From NCBI GenBank assembly GCA_937868765.1, contig CALMNL010000009.1:116146-180145 (forward strand): 64,000 bases of DNA, written 5' to 3'. The DNA is from an uncultured Desulfatitalea sp. (lineage in GTDB: Bacteria; Desulfobacterota; Desulfobacteria; Desulfobacterales; Desulfosarcinaceae). A model generated the notes under the pieces. It saw only the letters and a list, made by a program, of their open reading frames with translations. It was not told where the DNA came from and made no database searches. The translations under genes were made by a program, and so were the position numbers. Below are positions 8,498 through 16,257 of the stretch, one piece after another; positions within the stretch are counted from its first letter, which is position 1, and each line of letters begins with the position of its first letter.

Positions 8498-10424
8498 AAG
8501 CCGTGCAGCCCATGATCTGTTCCTGCTGATGCTGAACCTGGCCCAATGGGACGATCCGGAGCGGATCACAAGCCAATTCATCGACGCTTTAAACACCTTC
8601 TGGTCCGACGTTCGGTTCCAATTCCTGACGGACGCCGACCCGGGGGACGAATCGCTCGTGGCCGTGGCCACCCGCCGTCAACGGTTCGGAGGTGTCGCGA
8701 TCACCCGGGGGCGGTCTGCCCTGAGCGAACCATCTCTCGCCCTGATTCACAACGCCGCTTGTCTGCTGGCCCTGATCCTGGAAAACCGGCACCAGGCCCA
8801 GCATCTGGCCGATGAAAACATACGGCTGGACATAGCCGTCCAGGCCAGCATCGCCGACCTGCTGGGGGTGAACGCGCAGCTGCGGGCTGAAATCAAACAG
8901 CGTCTGAAGGCCGAGCGTCAGTTTTCGAATTTTTTCGATCTCTCCCCCGACCTGATGTGCATCGCCGATCTGCAAGGAGTCCTGCAGCGCGTCAATCCGG
9001 CATTTTGCGCGGCATTGGGATTTGATCAAAAGGAGCTGATATCCAGGTCCTTCACCGATTGGGTCGATCCGCAGGATCGGGCCAAGACCCTGGCGGCCGC
9101 CGCGCGCCTGGCCAAAGGCAAGTCCCTGGCCAACTTCACCAACCGTTATCGAACCAAGCAGGGCGGCTATCGCTGGCTCGCCTGGAGTTCCCGGCCCGAT
9201 CCCGAGCGGGGTGTCGTCTATTCGGTGGCCCGGGATATCACCGAGGAGATCAAGGCCCAGCAGGAGCGCAAAATTCTGGAAGAGCAGCTTCTGCAGGCCC
9301 AGAAAATGCAGGCCATCGGTACTTTGGCGGGGGGTATCGCCCATGATTTCAACAATATTTTGAGTATCGTACTGGGAAACGCGGAACTGGCCGCCGATTT
9401 TGTCCAGGAGGGGACGCCCCTGCGCAAGCATTTCGACGAGATACAAACCGCCTGCCTGCGGGCCAAGGAGATGGTCCGGCAGCTGCTCAGCTTCAGCCGT
9501 AAGTCCAACCATATTCGCCAGCCGATCGAGCTCGCGCCCGTGGTCATGGAGGCGGTCTCACTGATCCGCTCGTCGATTCCGGCCGGCATCGAGATCCGGT
9601 CGCGGATCGCCGGAGAGCCATGCACCATCCTGGGCAACGCCACCGAGATTCACCAGGTGCTGCTGAACCTTTGCGTCAACGCCGCCCAATCTTTGGAGGC
9701 GAAGCAAGGGGTGATCGAGGTGGTCTTGTCCCCTGTCCGGCTGGATCGCAAGGGCAGCGAACGCTTTCTCGGCCTGATGCCGGGAAGTTACGTCCAACTG
9801 GAGGTGCGCGATACGGGGGGCGGCATTCCGGCACATCTGCTCGACCGGATTTTCGAGCCCTACTTCACCACCAAGGCGGTGGGCGAGGGAACCGGCCTGG
9901 GATTGTCGGTGGTGCACGGCATCGTCAAGAGCCATCAGGGCGCCGTCAAAGTGGAGAGCGCACCCGGCAAGGGCACGAGCGTCACCATCCTCCTGCCGTG
10001 CTGCGAAGAACCGGGCAAAAGGGTGGAAATCCAAACCGACGAGCTGCCAGGTGGCGAAGAGCGCATCCTGTTGGTGGATGACGAAAAAGCCCTGGTGCGC
10101 ACCGTGGGCGAGAGCCTGGAGCGCCTCGGCTATCAGGTCGAGTTGCATGATGACCCGCGCGTTGCCCTGCGTCAATTCCTTTTGCAGCCCGAAGCCTATG
10201 ACCTGGTCATCACCGACATCGCCATGCCCCACATCGGCGGCGATCAGTTGTTGGTGGAAATCAAGAAACTCCGTCCGGAGCTGCCGGTGATCCTGTTCAC
10301 CGGTTTCACCGAGAAAATGAACCGGAAAAAGGCCTTGAGCCTCGGTGCCTGCAGCTATCTGGAAAAACCTATCGTCCAGCGGGAACTGGCCGCGGTGGTG
10401 CGGGAAGCCTTGGATTACCGCTGA
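8490..10424 (+). CDS. Hybrid sensor histidine kinase (PAS-HisKA-HATPase-REC)
   Basis: A 644-residue soluble kinase. Residues ~1-140 hold an unassigned sensor region ending in a helix. A PAS domain (~142-255) contains FFDLSPDLMCIADLQG. The dimerisation/phosphoacceptor helix has His285 in GGIAHDFNN. The ATPase domain (~380-503) has the N-box Asn near 397, the G1 box DTGGGIP and GEGTGLGLSVVHGIV. A C-terminal receiver (~524-644) has acidic RILLVDDE, phosphoacceptor Asp576 (LVITDIAMP) and a lysine in LEKPI. No transmembrane helix is seen, so it senses internal cues, perhaps relayed by the overlapping MEDS protein. No separate output regulator is adjacent; the partner must be elsewhere. Confidence 0.94.
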   Translation: MDESRAAHDLFLLMLNLAQWDDPERITSQFIDALNTFWSDVRFQFLTDADPGDESLVAVATRRQRFGGVAITRGRSALSEPSLALIHNAACLLALILENRHQAQHLADENIRLDIAVQASIADLLGVNAQLRAEIKQRLKAERQFSNFFDLSPDLMCIADLQGVLQRVNPAFCAALGFDQKELISRSFTDWVDPQDRAKTLAAAARLAKGKSLANFTNRYRTKQGGYRWLAWSSRPDPERGVVYSVARDITEEIKAQQERKILEEQLLQAQKMQAIGTLAGGIAHDFNNILSIVLGNAELAADFVQEGTPLRKHFDEIQTACLRAKEMVRQLLSFSRKSNHIRQPIELAPVVMEAVSLIRSSIPAGIEIRSRIAGEPCTILGNATEIHQVLLNLCVNAAQSLEAKQGVIEVVLSPVRLDRKGSERFLGLMPGSYVQLEVRDTGGGIPAHLLDRIFEPYFTTKAVGEGTGLGLSVVHGIVKSHQGAVKVESAPGKGTSVTILLPCCEEPGKRVEIQTDELPGGEERILLVDDEKALVRTVGESLERLGYQVELHDDPRVALRQFLLQPEAYDLVITDIAMPHIGGDQLLVEIKKLRPELPVILFTGFTEKMNRKKALSLGACSYLEKPIVQRELAAVVREALDYR

Positions 10425-10586
10425 ACCGGCGCCATGATTCCCGTTGCACTGGCGGCCCCGGCCATGATAGAGGATCTTTCCGTATCAGAGAATCGGGCTG
10501 CGCGAGTGCGTTGCAACTTTCCGGGTCTGCCGAGCGGCCAACCCAGGAGGATTCTCACGATCGCAACTCAAAGGAGATGGGATGGT

Positions 10587-10718
10587 ATGACATCGAAAAC
10601 CTATCAGGTCAAAATGATCCGCAAGAAGAAACGAAAGGCCCACAAGGATAACCGCAAGGCCGATCAGAAGCGCATTCAAAGGAACGAGGAAGTGTTGGCC
10701 AAACTGGCCGAAGCGTAA
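10587..10718 (+). CDS. Small highly basic hypothetical protein
   Basis: A 43-residue ORF from ATG 10587, with AAAGGAG about 10 nt upstream. It is followed 20 nt later by a strong intrinsic terminator. It is very rich in Lys/Arg (MIRKKKRKAHKDNRKADQK) and could bind nucleic acid. I do not recognise a family. The good ribosome-binding site and dedicated terminator argue that it is real despite its size. Confidence 0.65.
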   Translation: MTSKTYQVKMIRKKKRKAHKDNRKADQKRIQRNEEVLAKLAEA

Positions 10719-10737
10719 TTCGGGTCAGCGCCAAAGG

Positions 10738-10777
10738 CCGGCGGCGGCTTGTTCACCAAGCCCCCGCCGGTTTTTTT
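10738..10777 (+). terminator. Rho-independent terminator
   Basis: CCGGCGGCGGCTTG and CAAGCCCCCGCCGG pair as a stem with a single mismatch around a 6-nt loop and are followed by seven T residues. It ends transcription after the small basic protein. Confidence 0.9.
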
Positions 10778-10796
10778 GTACGTGACAGCCCGCCGG

Positions 10797-11288
10797 CTAT
10801 GGCAGGGCGACCTCCGCCCGCCGGCGTCCATCCTGGTCGACCACCTCTATTTTGCGTATCCCCGTGTGGGGCATCTTGAGCAGCAGGCATGGCGATGTCA
10901 GGGCCTGGGTCACGAAACTGCCGGGCGCCGGCCGCTGCCACGTCACCTGGAGTGTGGCGACGCTCTGGCGCACGCGCGCCGTGGGATCGGCCAGTTCCAG
11001 GCGATACCCGCCCGTGGGCCGGGGGCCCATATTGACCCACAGGAGACCTTCACTGTCCGGATTCCACTGGTAGTCCCCCGATCTGCGCAGGGCCGGCGGC
11101 AGCTCCTGGGGGCGGCCGATCCAGGTCGCTCCTGTTATGGTCCCGCGGCACTGGCTGCCCTGATAAAGAACGGCCACGGGAATAGTTGCCGTTTCTTCCT
11201 GGCCCGCGCCATTGAGCGCCCCGCATCCTGCCAAGAGCAGCAATCCGAATACGAGAAAAACGCCGAGGCGGATTGGATACGTTTTCAT
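10797..11288 (-). CDS. PrcB-like lipoprotein, protease partner
   Basis: A 163-residue lipoprotein: the signal sequence ends in a lipobox LLAGC, with lipidated Cys22. The C-terminal half (~85-155) carries the pattern of the PrcB C-terminal domain: MGPRPTGGYRLEL, a TWQRPAPGSFVTQ stretch, then a TSPCLLLKMP strand. In Treponema denticola PrcB helps assemble the dentilisin complex with a subtilisin-like protease. Here the gene starts 11 nt after the stop of a subtilisin-like lipoprotein protease on the same strand, which fits a protease-chaperone or inhibitor relation. The family call is by motif recognition; the functional link is inferred from the pairing. Confidence 0.68.
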   Translation of the reverse strand: MKTYPIRLGVFLVFGLLLLAGCGALNGAGQEETATIPVAVLYQGSQCRGTITGATWIGRPQELPPALRRSGDYQWNPDSEGLLWVNMGPRPTGGYRLELADPTARVRQSVATLQVTWQRPAPGSFVTQALTSPCLLLKMPHTGIRKIEVVDQDGRRRAEVALP

Positions 11289-11299
11289 CGACTATTCCT

Positions 11300-13864
11300 T
11301 CATGGCCTCCGCCGGGCTACGCTGGCCGATATGCCGGATGGCTGATAGAAGGGCCACTGGCTGAAGCCGGCTTCGAACGCCAGGCCGGTCATATCCCGGT
11401 CCACGGTGAAGGCCGTCCCGATGCCGGGATAGCCGCCCACCGCCTCGCCTTCGTCGGTGAGGGCATAGTCGTTGTTCAGATCCGATCCGGACAGCAGGTA
11501 GTAATTGCCCGGCGGCACGCTTTGCAGCACGAACGGATAGGTGCCATCGGAGGGGGTAAGCGTCAGCTGGCGGACCACTTGCTCGGTATCCGCATCGATG
11601 AGCTGCAGGTACTGGGTCGAGGCCGAAGCGTTGGGGTCCGGCATCACCGCCATGGTCACCGGGACGCGCACCGTATTTTCCGAGGTGACGATTTCGATGT
11701 AATCGGTGTAGACGCCGCCGGGCAACCCGCTGCGATCGACCGTCACCGTGTACTGGCCGAAAGCGCCGACGCTCGGGTCCTGGCCTGACGTCTGCGCCAC
11801 GTGCAGCCAATCATAGCCGACCGTGAGTGCGTTCAGCGTCAAACTGCCGCTCCCCACCCGGCGTGCAAACAGGGTGGCGCTGTCGGTGCCGGCCTCGAAA
11901 AGCAGGCTCGCAGGCGTCACGGACAGCACCGTGGGCGGATCGTACGCCCCGGCCGCAACCACGGCCTGATAGGCGTCGATCAAGCCGTATCCGTATAAAT
12001 CGTCGTCGCTTATCGTTCCCAGGTCCGCGGTGATCAGGCCGCCGGCCAGATAGCCGAACAGATCGTCGGGGGTCAGGCCGGGCCGCACCGCCTTCATCAG
12101 GGCCGCCACGCCGGACATGTGGGCCGTGGCCATGGAGGTGCCGTCCAGGTAGCCGTATCCGTAAGAGACAGGCAGGTTGGTATCGTCGCCCATGGTGCTC
12201 AGGATGCCGTCGGCATACCCGTCCGGCTGCAGATCGACGCCCAGATCGCCGCCGGGCGCCGCCACCGCCACGGTGGGGCCGTAATTGGAGTAGTAGGCCG
12301 GGCTGGCGTTCACATCCACGGCGCTGACCGAAATCACTTCCGGGTAGGCCGCCGGGTAATTGGCAGCGCTGCTGCCGTCGTTGCCGGCCGCGGCGATCAG
12401 GATGACGCCGGCGGCATAGGCATCGGCCACAGCATCATATAGGACGTCCGAAGCGTCCGCTCCCCCCAGGCTCATATTGATGATGTCGGCCGGCGGGTTG
12501 GCGCCTGGAATGGTCACTGTCCCGGTGCCGTTGGTGATGGTCACATCATCGCCGGCGGCCCAGTAAATGGCATTGGCGATGTCGTAATCCGTGCCGCCTT
12601 CGCGACCCAGGACCCGCACCGGCATGATGCGCGTGGCGCCGCCCACGCCGGCGACGCCGATGCCATTGTTGAAGGCGGCCGCGATGGTCCCGGCCACGTG
12701 GGTGCCGTGGAAGCTGCTGCCGCCGTCGGCGCTGTCGCCGGGGTCTTCGGGGTCGTCGTCGGGGCCATCGCCGTCGCCGGCGTTCGCCGGATCGCTGATG
12801 AAATCATAACCCGGTACGATTTTGCCGACCAGGTCGGGGTGGTTCGACAGGATGCCCGTGTCGATGGTCGCCACGATCACGGTGGCATTGCCGGTGGTAA
12901 GGTCCCATGCCTCGGGCAAGTGCATCATCGCAAGGTCCCATTGGTACGGATAAAGATGATCGTTGGGAGTAAAGTAGGGATGACGGATGTAGTTGGGTTG
13001 GGCATGGGCCACCTCCGGCTGCCGGCGCAGGGCCTCTACCAGGCGCAGGGTCTCCTCTTTGGCGATGCGGCGTTCTTCCTGCTCGCTTCGCGATCGGCCG
13101 GAGGCGCTGCTGCGCTGAAGGTTGAGGCGCTGGAAAACGGTCTGCCGATCTTCGGCCCGCAGGCGCATCCATCCTCTGGCGTTGCCATGAATCTTCTTCA
13201 GGCCGGTCCGCCGGCTGAAGTCGGTCATGGCGGCGGATCGTGATGCGTTCTGGCTTCCGTCGGCCCTCAACTGCACCAGCACCTCGTCCGGAACGAAATC
13301 GACCCCTTTTTCCATAGAAGTAATTTGGAGCTGGTCTGAAAACGCACCGACCATCAGACGGTAAGCGGTGGCGCCGGAATCGGCCTGCACTTCCAGGTAG
13401 TATTCGCCTGAAGTGTCCACCGTCGTGACCACGTTGGAAGCTGCGGGAAAGGTGGTTCCAGCGGGCTGATCGACCTGCCGGATGGTCAGGGTGACTTCGG
13501 CTGCGGCATAGTCGGGCAAGGTCAGGCGGACGGTCGTTCCGGCATCCAACGACACCCGATAGATGTCGACCGGATCGCCGGAGCTATAGGAGTTACCATC
13601 GGTGCCGGTTCCGGCCACATTCACGTACCCACCGATCACACCCGGCGCCACAATAGCTTGAGCCGACGCGAAGTCATTGTTGGGGATGGGCGTGGTCCCG
13701 GTGTCGTTCAGATCGCTGTCCACCTGGTTGCCGGCCGCGGCGCTGATGGTCCCGCTGATGGTATAAGTGGGGGTTGACGAGCCGCCACCGCCACCGCCGC
13801 AGGCGCAAAAGGCGAAGGCGCAGACGACCCAGAGCAGAAAAGATAAGTGCCTCGAAGGTTTCAT
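11300..13864 (-). CDS. Subtilisin-like (S8) serine protease, probable lipoprotein
   Basis: The likely start is ATG 13864 (854 residues): it begins the signal peptide and follows an AGGA site. The frame stays open to 14053 without signal features. The signal peptide ends FAFCAC before a Gly/Ser run, so a lipid anchor is likely. Residues ~60-180 look like a pre-peptidase beta-sandwich. Residues ~185-290 resemble an inhibitor-type propeptide. The catalytic triad is visible: Asp335 (VATIDTG), His386 (HGTHVAGT), Ser577 (GTSMATAHMSG), with oxyanion Asn495 in AAGND. A C-terminal beta-rich part (~650-854) may bind substrate or surface. The PrcB-like gene follows directly, suggesting a dentilisin-like surface protease complex. 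Confidence 0.93.
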   Translation of the reverse strand: MKPSRHLSFLLWVVCAFAFCACGGGGGGSSTPTYTISGTISAAAGNQVDSDLNDTGTTPIPNNDFASAQAIVAPGVIGGYVNVAGTGTDGNSYSSGDPVDIYRVSLDAGTTVRLTLPDYAAAEVTLTIRQVDQPAGTTFPAASNVVTTVDTSGEYYLEVQADSGATAYRLMVGAFSDQLQITSMEKGVDFVPDEVLVQLRADGSQNASRSAAMTDFSRRTGLKKIHGNARGWMRLRAEDRQTVFQRLNLQRSSASGRSRSEQEERRIAKEETLRLVEALRRQPEVAHAQPNYIRHPYFTPNDHLYPYQWDLAMMHLPEAWDLTTGNATVIVATIDTGILSNHPDLVGKIVPGYDFISDPANAGDGDGPDDDPEDPGDSADGGSSFHGTHVAGTIAAAFNNGIGVAGVGGATRIMPVRVLGREGGTDYDIANAIYWAAGDDVTITNGTGTVTIPGANPPADIINMSLGGADASDVLYDAVADAYAAGVILIAAAGNDGSSAANYPAAYPEVISVSAVDVNASPAYYSNYGPTVAVAAPGGDLGVDLQPDGYADGILSTMGDDTNLPVSYGYGYLDGTSMATAHMSGVAALMKAVRPGLTPDDLFGYLAGGLITADLGTISDDDLYGYGLIDAYQAVVAAGAYDPPTVLSVTPASLLFEAGTDSATLFARRVGSGSLTLNALTVGYDWLHVAQTSGQDPSVGAFGQYTVTVDRSGLPGGVYTDYIEIVTSENTVRVPVTMAVMPDPNASASTQYLQLIDADTEQVVRQLTLTPSDGTYPFVLQSVPPGNYYLLSGSDLNNDYALTDEGEAVGGYPGIGTAFTVDRDMTGLAFEAGFSQWPFYQPSGISASVARRRP

Positions 13865-14274
13865 GGCTGATCCTAATAGCAGGGGGGCAGGTTCATCGGT
13901 TTGGGGCATAACTTTGAAATCGGGCGGCATTATCCAGAGGCCGCACGCTTTTGTCAAGCAAGCGGGAATCATGCCACCGTCGATAGCGATCATGAGTTCA
14001 TCCACCGCCTGATAATTGCCCGCAGTGATGTGGACAACGATGCACGGGGCCATGGGCCACCATCGCTATCTCCGCGCGGCGTGGCCTTGGTCCCGGATTA
14101 TCGGGGGCGATTAATTACTTATGAGCTACAGAAATGAAAATAATGAAAGAAAATATCATTGTCCTTATTGACACCAAATGATTCGTTTTTAATTTTCGGC
14201 ATCGCTTCAGTGCCGCGCACCGCGTGCATGCCCAAGAGGCAAACGACAGCGCAAACCAACCAAGGAGGTTAGCC
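13865..14274. other. Divergent intergenic region between protease and Hsp20 genes
   Basis: About 410 bp between two divergently transcribed units with no credible gene. The right half is AT-rich and holds the predicted Hsp20 promoter. I saw no clear sigma32-type box and no CIRCE-type inverted repeat. Confidence 0.5.
14168..14195 (+). promoter_or_regulatory. Predicted sigma70-type promoter for the hsp20 pair
   Basis: TTGACA (14168-14173) followed after 16 nt by TAATTT (14190-14195) in an AT-rich tract. It lies about 80 nt before the first Hsp20 start codon. A perfect -35 and a 4/6 -10 make it the best candidate in this region. Confidence 0.55.
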
Positions 14275-14736
14275 ATGTTTTTCCCGAGATTTTTAGGTAT
14301 GCCAAACATCGGCTCGATGCGGCCCTTCGAAGAGCTGAACCGCATGCGCAAACAGATGGATCGGATCATGGATTCGCTCATGGATGCGAAGGCCCAGGGA
14401 CTGCAATCGGGCGTATTCCCGGCCATCAACCTGACCGAGGATGACAACCATTTCTACCTGCGGGCGGAACTGCCGGGGATCAAAGCCGACGATCTCGATA
14501 TTCAAGCCACAGGCCGCAACATCACCATCGTGGGCGAACGCAAACTCGATACCGAGGATGCTGCGGCCAAGTATCATCGTCGTGAGCGTGAAGGCGGCCG
14601 CTTTTCCCGCGCGGTGGCCATGCCCAAAGAGATCGATGCCGACCGGGTCGAAGCCAGGATGCAGAACGGCGTTCTGACCCTCAAAGTGCCAAAATCCGAA
14701 TCGGCCAAACCCCGACGCATCGCTATCGGCAGTTGA
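14275..14736 (+). CDS. Hsp20/alpha-crystallin small heat shock protein (first of pair)
   Basis: ATG 14275 is preceded by AAGGAGG and gives 153 residues. The N-terminal arm is Met- and Phe-rich (FFPRFLGMPNIG). The alpha-crystallin domain (~45-140) has the usual strands: FYLRAELPGIKADDLDI, ITIVGERK, GRFSRAVAMP and the hallmark NGVLTLKVPK. The C-terminal IXI anchor is IAI (RRIAIGS). It acts as an ATP-independent holdase. It forms a two-gene unit with a second, divergent Hsp20 25 nt downstream, a common arrangement in which the two may co-assemble. Confidence 0.95.
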   Translation: MFFPRFLGMPNIGSMRPFEELNRMRKQMDRIMDSLMDAKAQGLQSGVFPAINLTEDDNHFYLRAELPGIKADDLDIQATGRNITIVGERKLDTEDAAAKYHRREREGGRFSRAVAMPKEIDADRVEARMQNGVLTLKVPKSESAKPRRIAIGS

Positions 14737-14761
14737 GCATCGGTTGAAAGGAGGAATCGCC

Positions 14762-15172
14762 ATGACCACCAACGCCCAAAAAGAGATGACGGTAAAAGAG
14801 AAACAAGAGGTTACCGCGCCGGCCGAACAGACCCGTCCGGGTGCTGTTTTCGTACCCAGTGTAGACATATTTGAAACCGACAAACAGATCACCCTGCTGG
14901 CCGATCTGCCGGGGGTCGCTTCCGAGACCCTTACCATCGACTTGCGCGACAACATTTTGACCCTCAGCGGTGAGGTGAAGCCGTTCGAGGGGGCCGATGA
15001 GCGCGATCTGCTCATTGAGTACGAAGTGGGCAAATATTACCGTCAGTTTACGCTATCGGATGTGATCAACCAAAATAAAATTGACGCCCAGCTCAAAGAT
15101 GGCGTCTTGCGCCTGACGCTTCCCAAGGTCGAGAAGGCCAAGCCGCGCACCATTACCGTCTCGGCCGGATAG
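14762..15172 (+). CDS. Hsp20/alpha-crystallin small heat shock protein (second of pair)
   Basis: ATG 14762 follows AAAGGAGG with good spacing; an upstream TTG at 14744 overlaps that site and is not the start. The 136-residue protein has a Lys/Glu-rich N-terminal arm, then an alpha-crystallin domain (~30-130) with ITLLADLPGVASETL, ILTLSGEVKPF, YYRQFTLSD and DGVLRLTLPK. It ends in TITVSAG, with ITV as the likely C-terminal anchor. It differs clearly from the first copy, so the pair is not a recent duplication. Confidence 0.94.
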   Translation: MTTNAQKEMTVKEKQEVTAPAEQTRPGAVFVPSVDIFETDKQITLLADLPGVASETLTIDLRDNILTLSGEVKPFEGADERDLLIEYEVGKYYRQFTLSDVINQNKIDAQLKDGVLRLTLPKVEKAKPRTITVSAG

Positions 15173-15216
15173 ATTTTATCAACCGACAAAAAATCTCGCC
15201 CCATATCCCCCGGAAA

Positions 15217-15247
15217 GAGGCGGGCCAAGGGTTTATCGGCCCGCCTC
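15217..15247 (+). terminator. Hairpin after the hsp20 pair, possible terminator
   Basis: GAGGCGGGCC and GGCCCGCCTC are exact reverse complements around an 11-nt loop, 45 nt after the second Hsp20 stop. The following sequence is pyrimidine-rich but not a true T-run, so it may be a weak or factor-assisted terminator. Confidence 0.6.
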
Positions 15248-15668
15248 TCCCTCCCTGCTTTACCAACAAGCCTGTATAAGGCTGACGCATGGAAAAAACA
15301 TTTCGGGTATGCATTTGAAGTTGCAATTAGTTAATGAATGCCCTATAGAAAAAGGAAATTGATGTGCATTTTTGAGCACCTGTTGATTGCACATCCGTCG
15401 ACAGGTTTTTCGATCGTATCGCCATCCCGGCTTTGCCGAAAGCCTTGGCCCATAACCCCTGAATCATAACCTGACAAAGAAGAAATGAGGTGTAATTCCG
15501 ACGCTTTGGTCGGCCCGCGGAACCCTATGCAGGTCGCTGTTTTTCGAAAACGGCATGCATCTTGCTAAATTCCGTAGAAAAAATGCGTATCGAGACCGCT
15601 GAAGAAATTGGTGTCAATGCCGCATGAACGAACTCTTGCAGAAGCACGAGGAGAAGGGGCGTAAAACG
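15248..15668. other. Intergenic region without recognised gene
   Basis: Some 420 bp between the hsp20 pair and the MepK-like gene. It is more AT-rich than the neighbouring genes and probably holds the promoter for the latter. I found no ORF with a convincing ribosome-binding site and no RNA gene. Confidence 0.45.
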
Positions 15669-16217
15669 ATGCCGAACCAAAACCGCAGAGCGTTTCTCAA
15701 ACTGGGATTGGGTGCATTTGTGGGAGCCATGCTGCCGTGGGAGGCCGTGGCCAGCACGCTTAAAGGATTCGATACGCGGCGGAGCCTTTCATTCTATAAT
15801 ACCCATACCGATGAACGGCTGGAGGTTTGCTACTTCGACGGCACCGGTTACCGGCCCCAGGCGCTGGATCAGATCAACCACATCCTGCGGGATCATCGCA
15901 CCGACAGCACCAAAGAGATCGATACCAACCTGCTCGACCTGCTGTTCACCCTAAAGTGCCGCATCAGCCCGAGAGATCCTTTCCATGTCATCTCCGGGTA
16001 CCGTTCCCCTCAAAGCAATGAATTCCTCCGCCGCCACAGCAGCGGCGTGGCGGAAAAAAGCTTTCATACCAAGGGAAAGGCCATCGATATCCGCCTGCCT
16101 GGCTACAACACGGCCCAGCTGCGCAATCTGTGCATCAAAATGAATGCCGGCGGGGTGGGCTATTACTCCCGGTCCGACTTCGTTCACATCGATGTCGGAC
16201 CGGTCCGCACCTGGTAG
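15669..16217 (+). CDS. MepK/YcbK-like murein endopeptidase (M15 / DUF882), Tat signal
   Basis: The likely start is ATG 15669 (182 residues), with purine-rich GAGGAGAAGGGG upstream; an ATG at 15624 has no such site. The N-terminus has a twin-arginine signal (NRRAFLKLG followed by a hydrophobic stretch), suggesting folded export. The catalytic domain shows the zinc-binding pattern of M15-type peptidases: FHTKGKAIDIRL and, near the end, HIDVG. E. coli MepK cuts 3-3 peptide crosslinks in peptidoglycan. The convergent neighbour is an LdtD-like transpeptidase that makes such crosslinks, matching the ycbB-ycbK pairing in enterobacteria. Confidence 0.88.
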   Translation: MPNQNRRAFLKLGLGAFVGAMLPWEAVASTLKGFDTRRSLSFYNTHTDERLEVCYFDGTGYRPQALDQINHILRDHRTDSTKEIDTNLLDLLFTLKCRISPRDPFHVISGYRSPQSNEFLRRHSSGVAEKSFHTKGKAIDIRLPGYNTAQLRNLCIKMNAGGVGYYSRSDFVHIDVGPVRTW

Positions 16218-16257
16218 CTTCCTCCCACTTTCCTGCGCCACGCTCGGCACCGGCACC

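Noticed and set aside
13865..14053. N-terminal extension of the subtilisin-like protease
   Set aside because: The signal peptide begins at the ATG at 13864; the extra 63 codons would bury it and have no ribosome-binding site.
14168..14274. Sigma32 or CIRCE-type heat-shock control of the hsp20 pair
   Set aside because: I saw no CTTGAA...CCCAT pattern and no 9-bp CIRCE inverted repeat; only a sigma70-like promoter is supportable.
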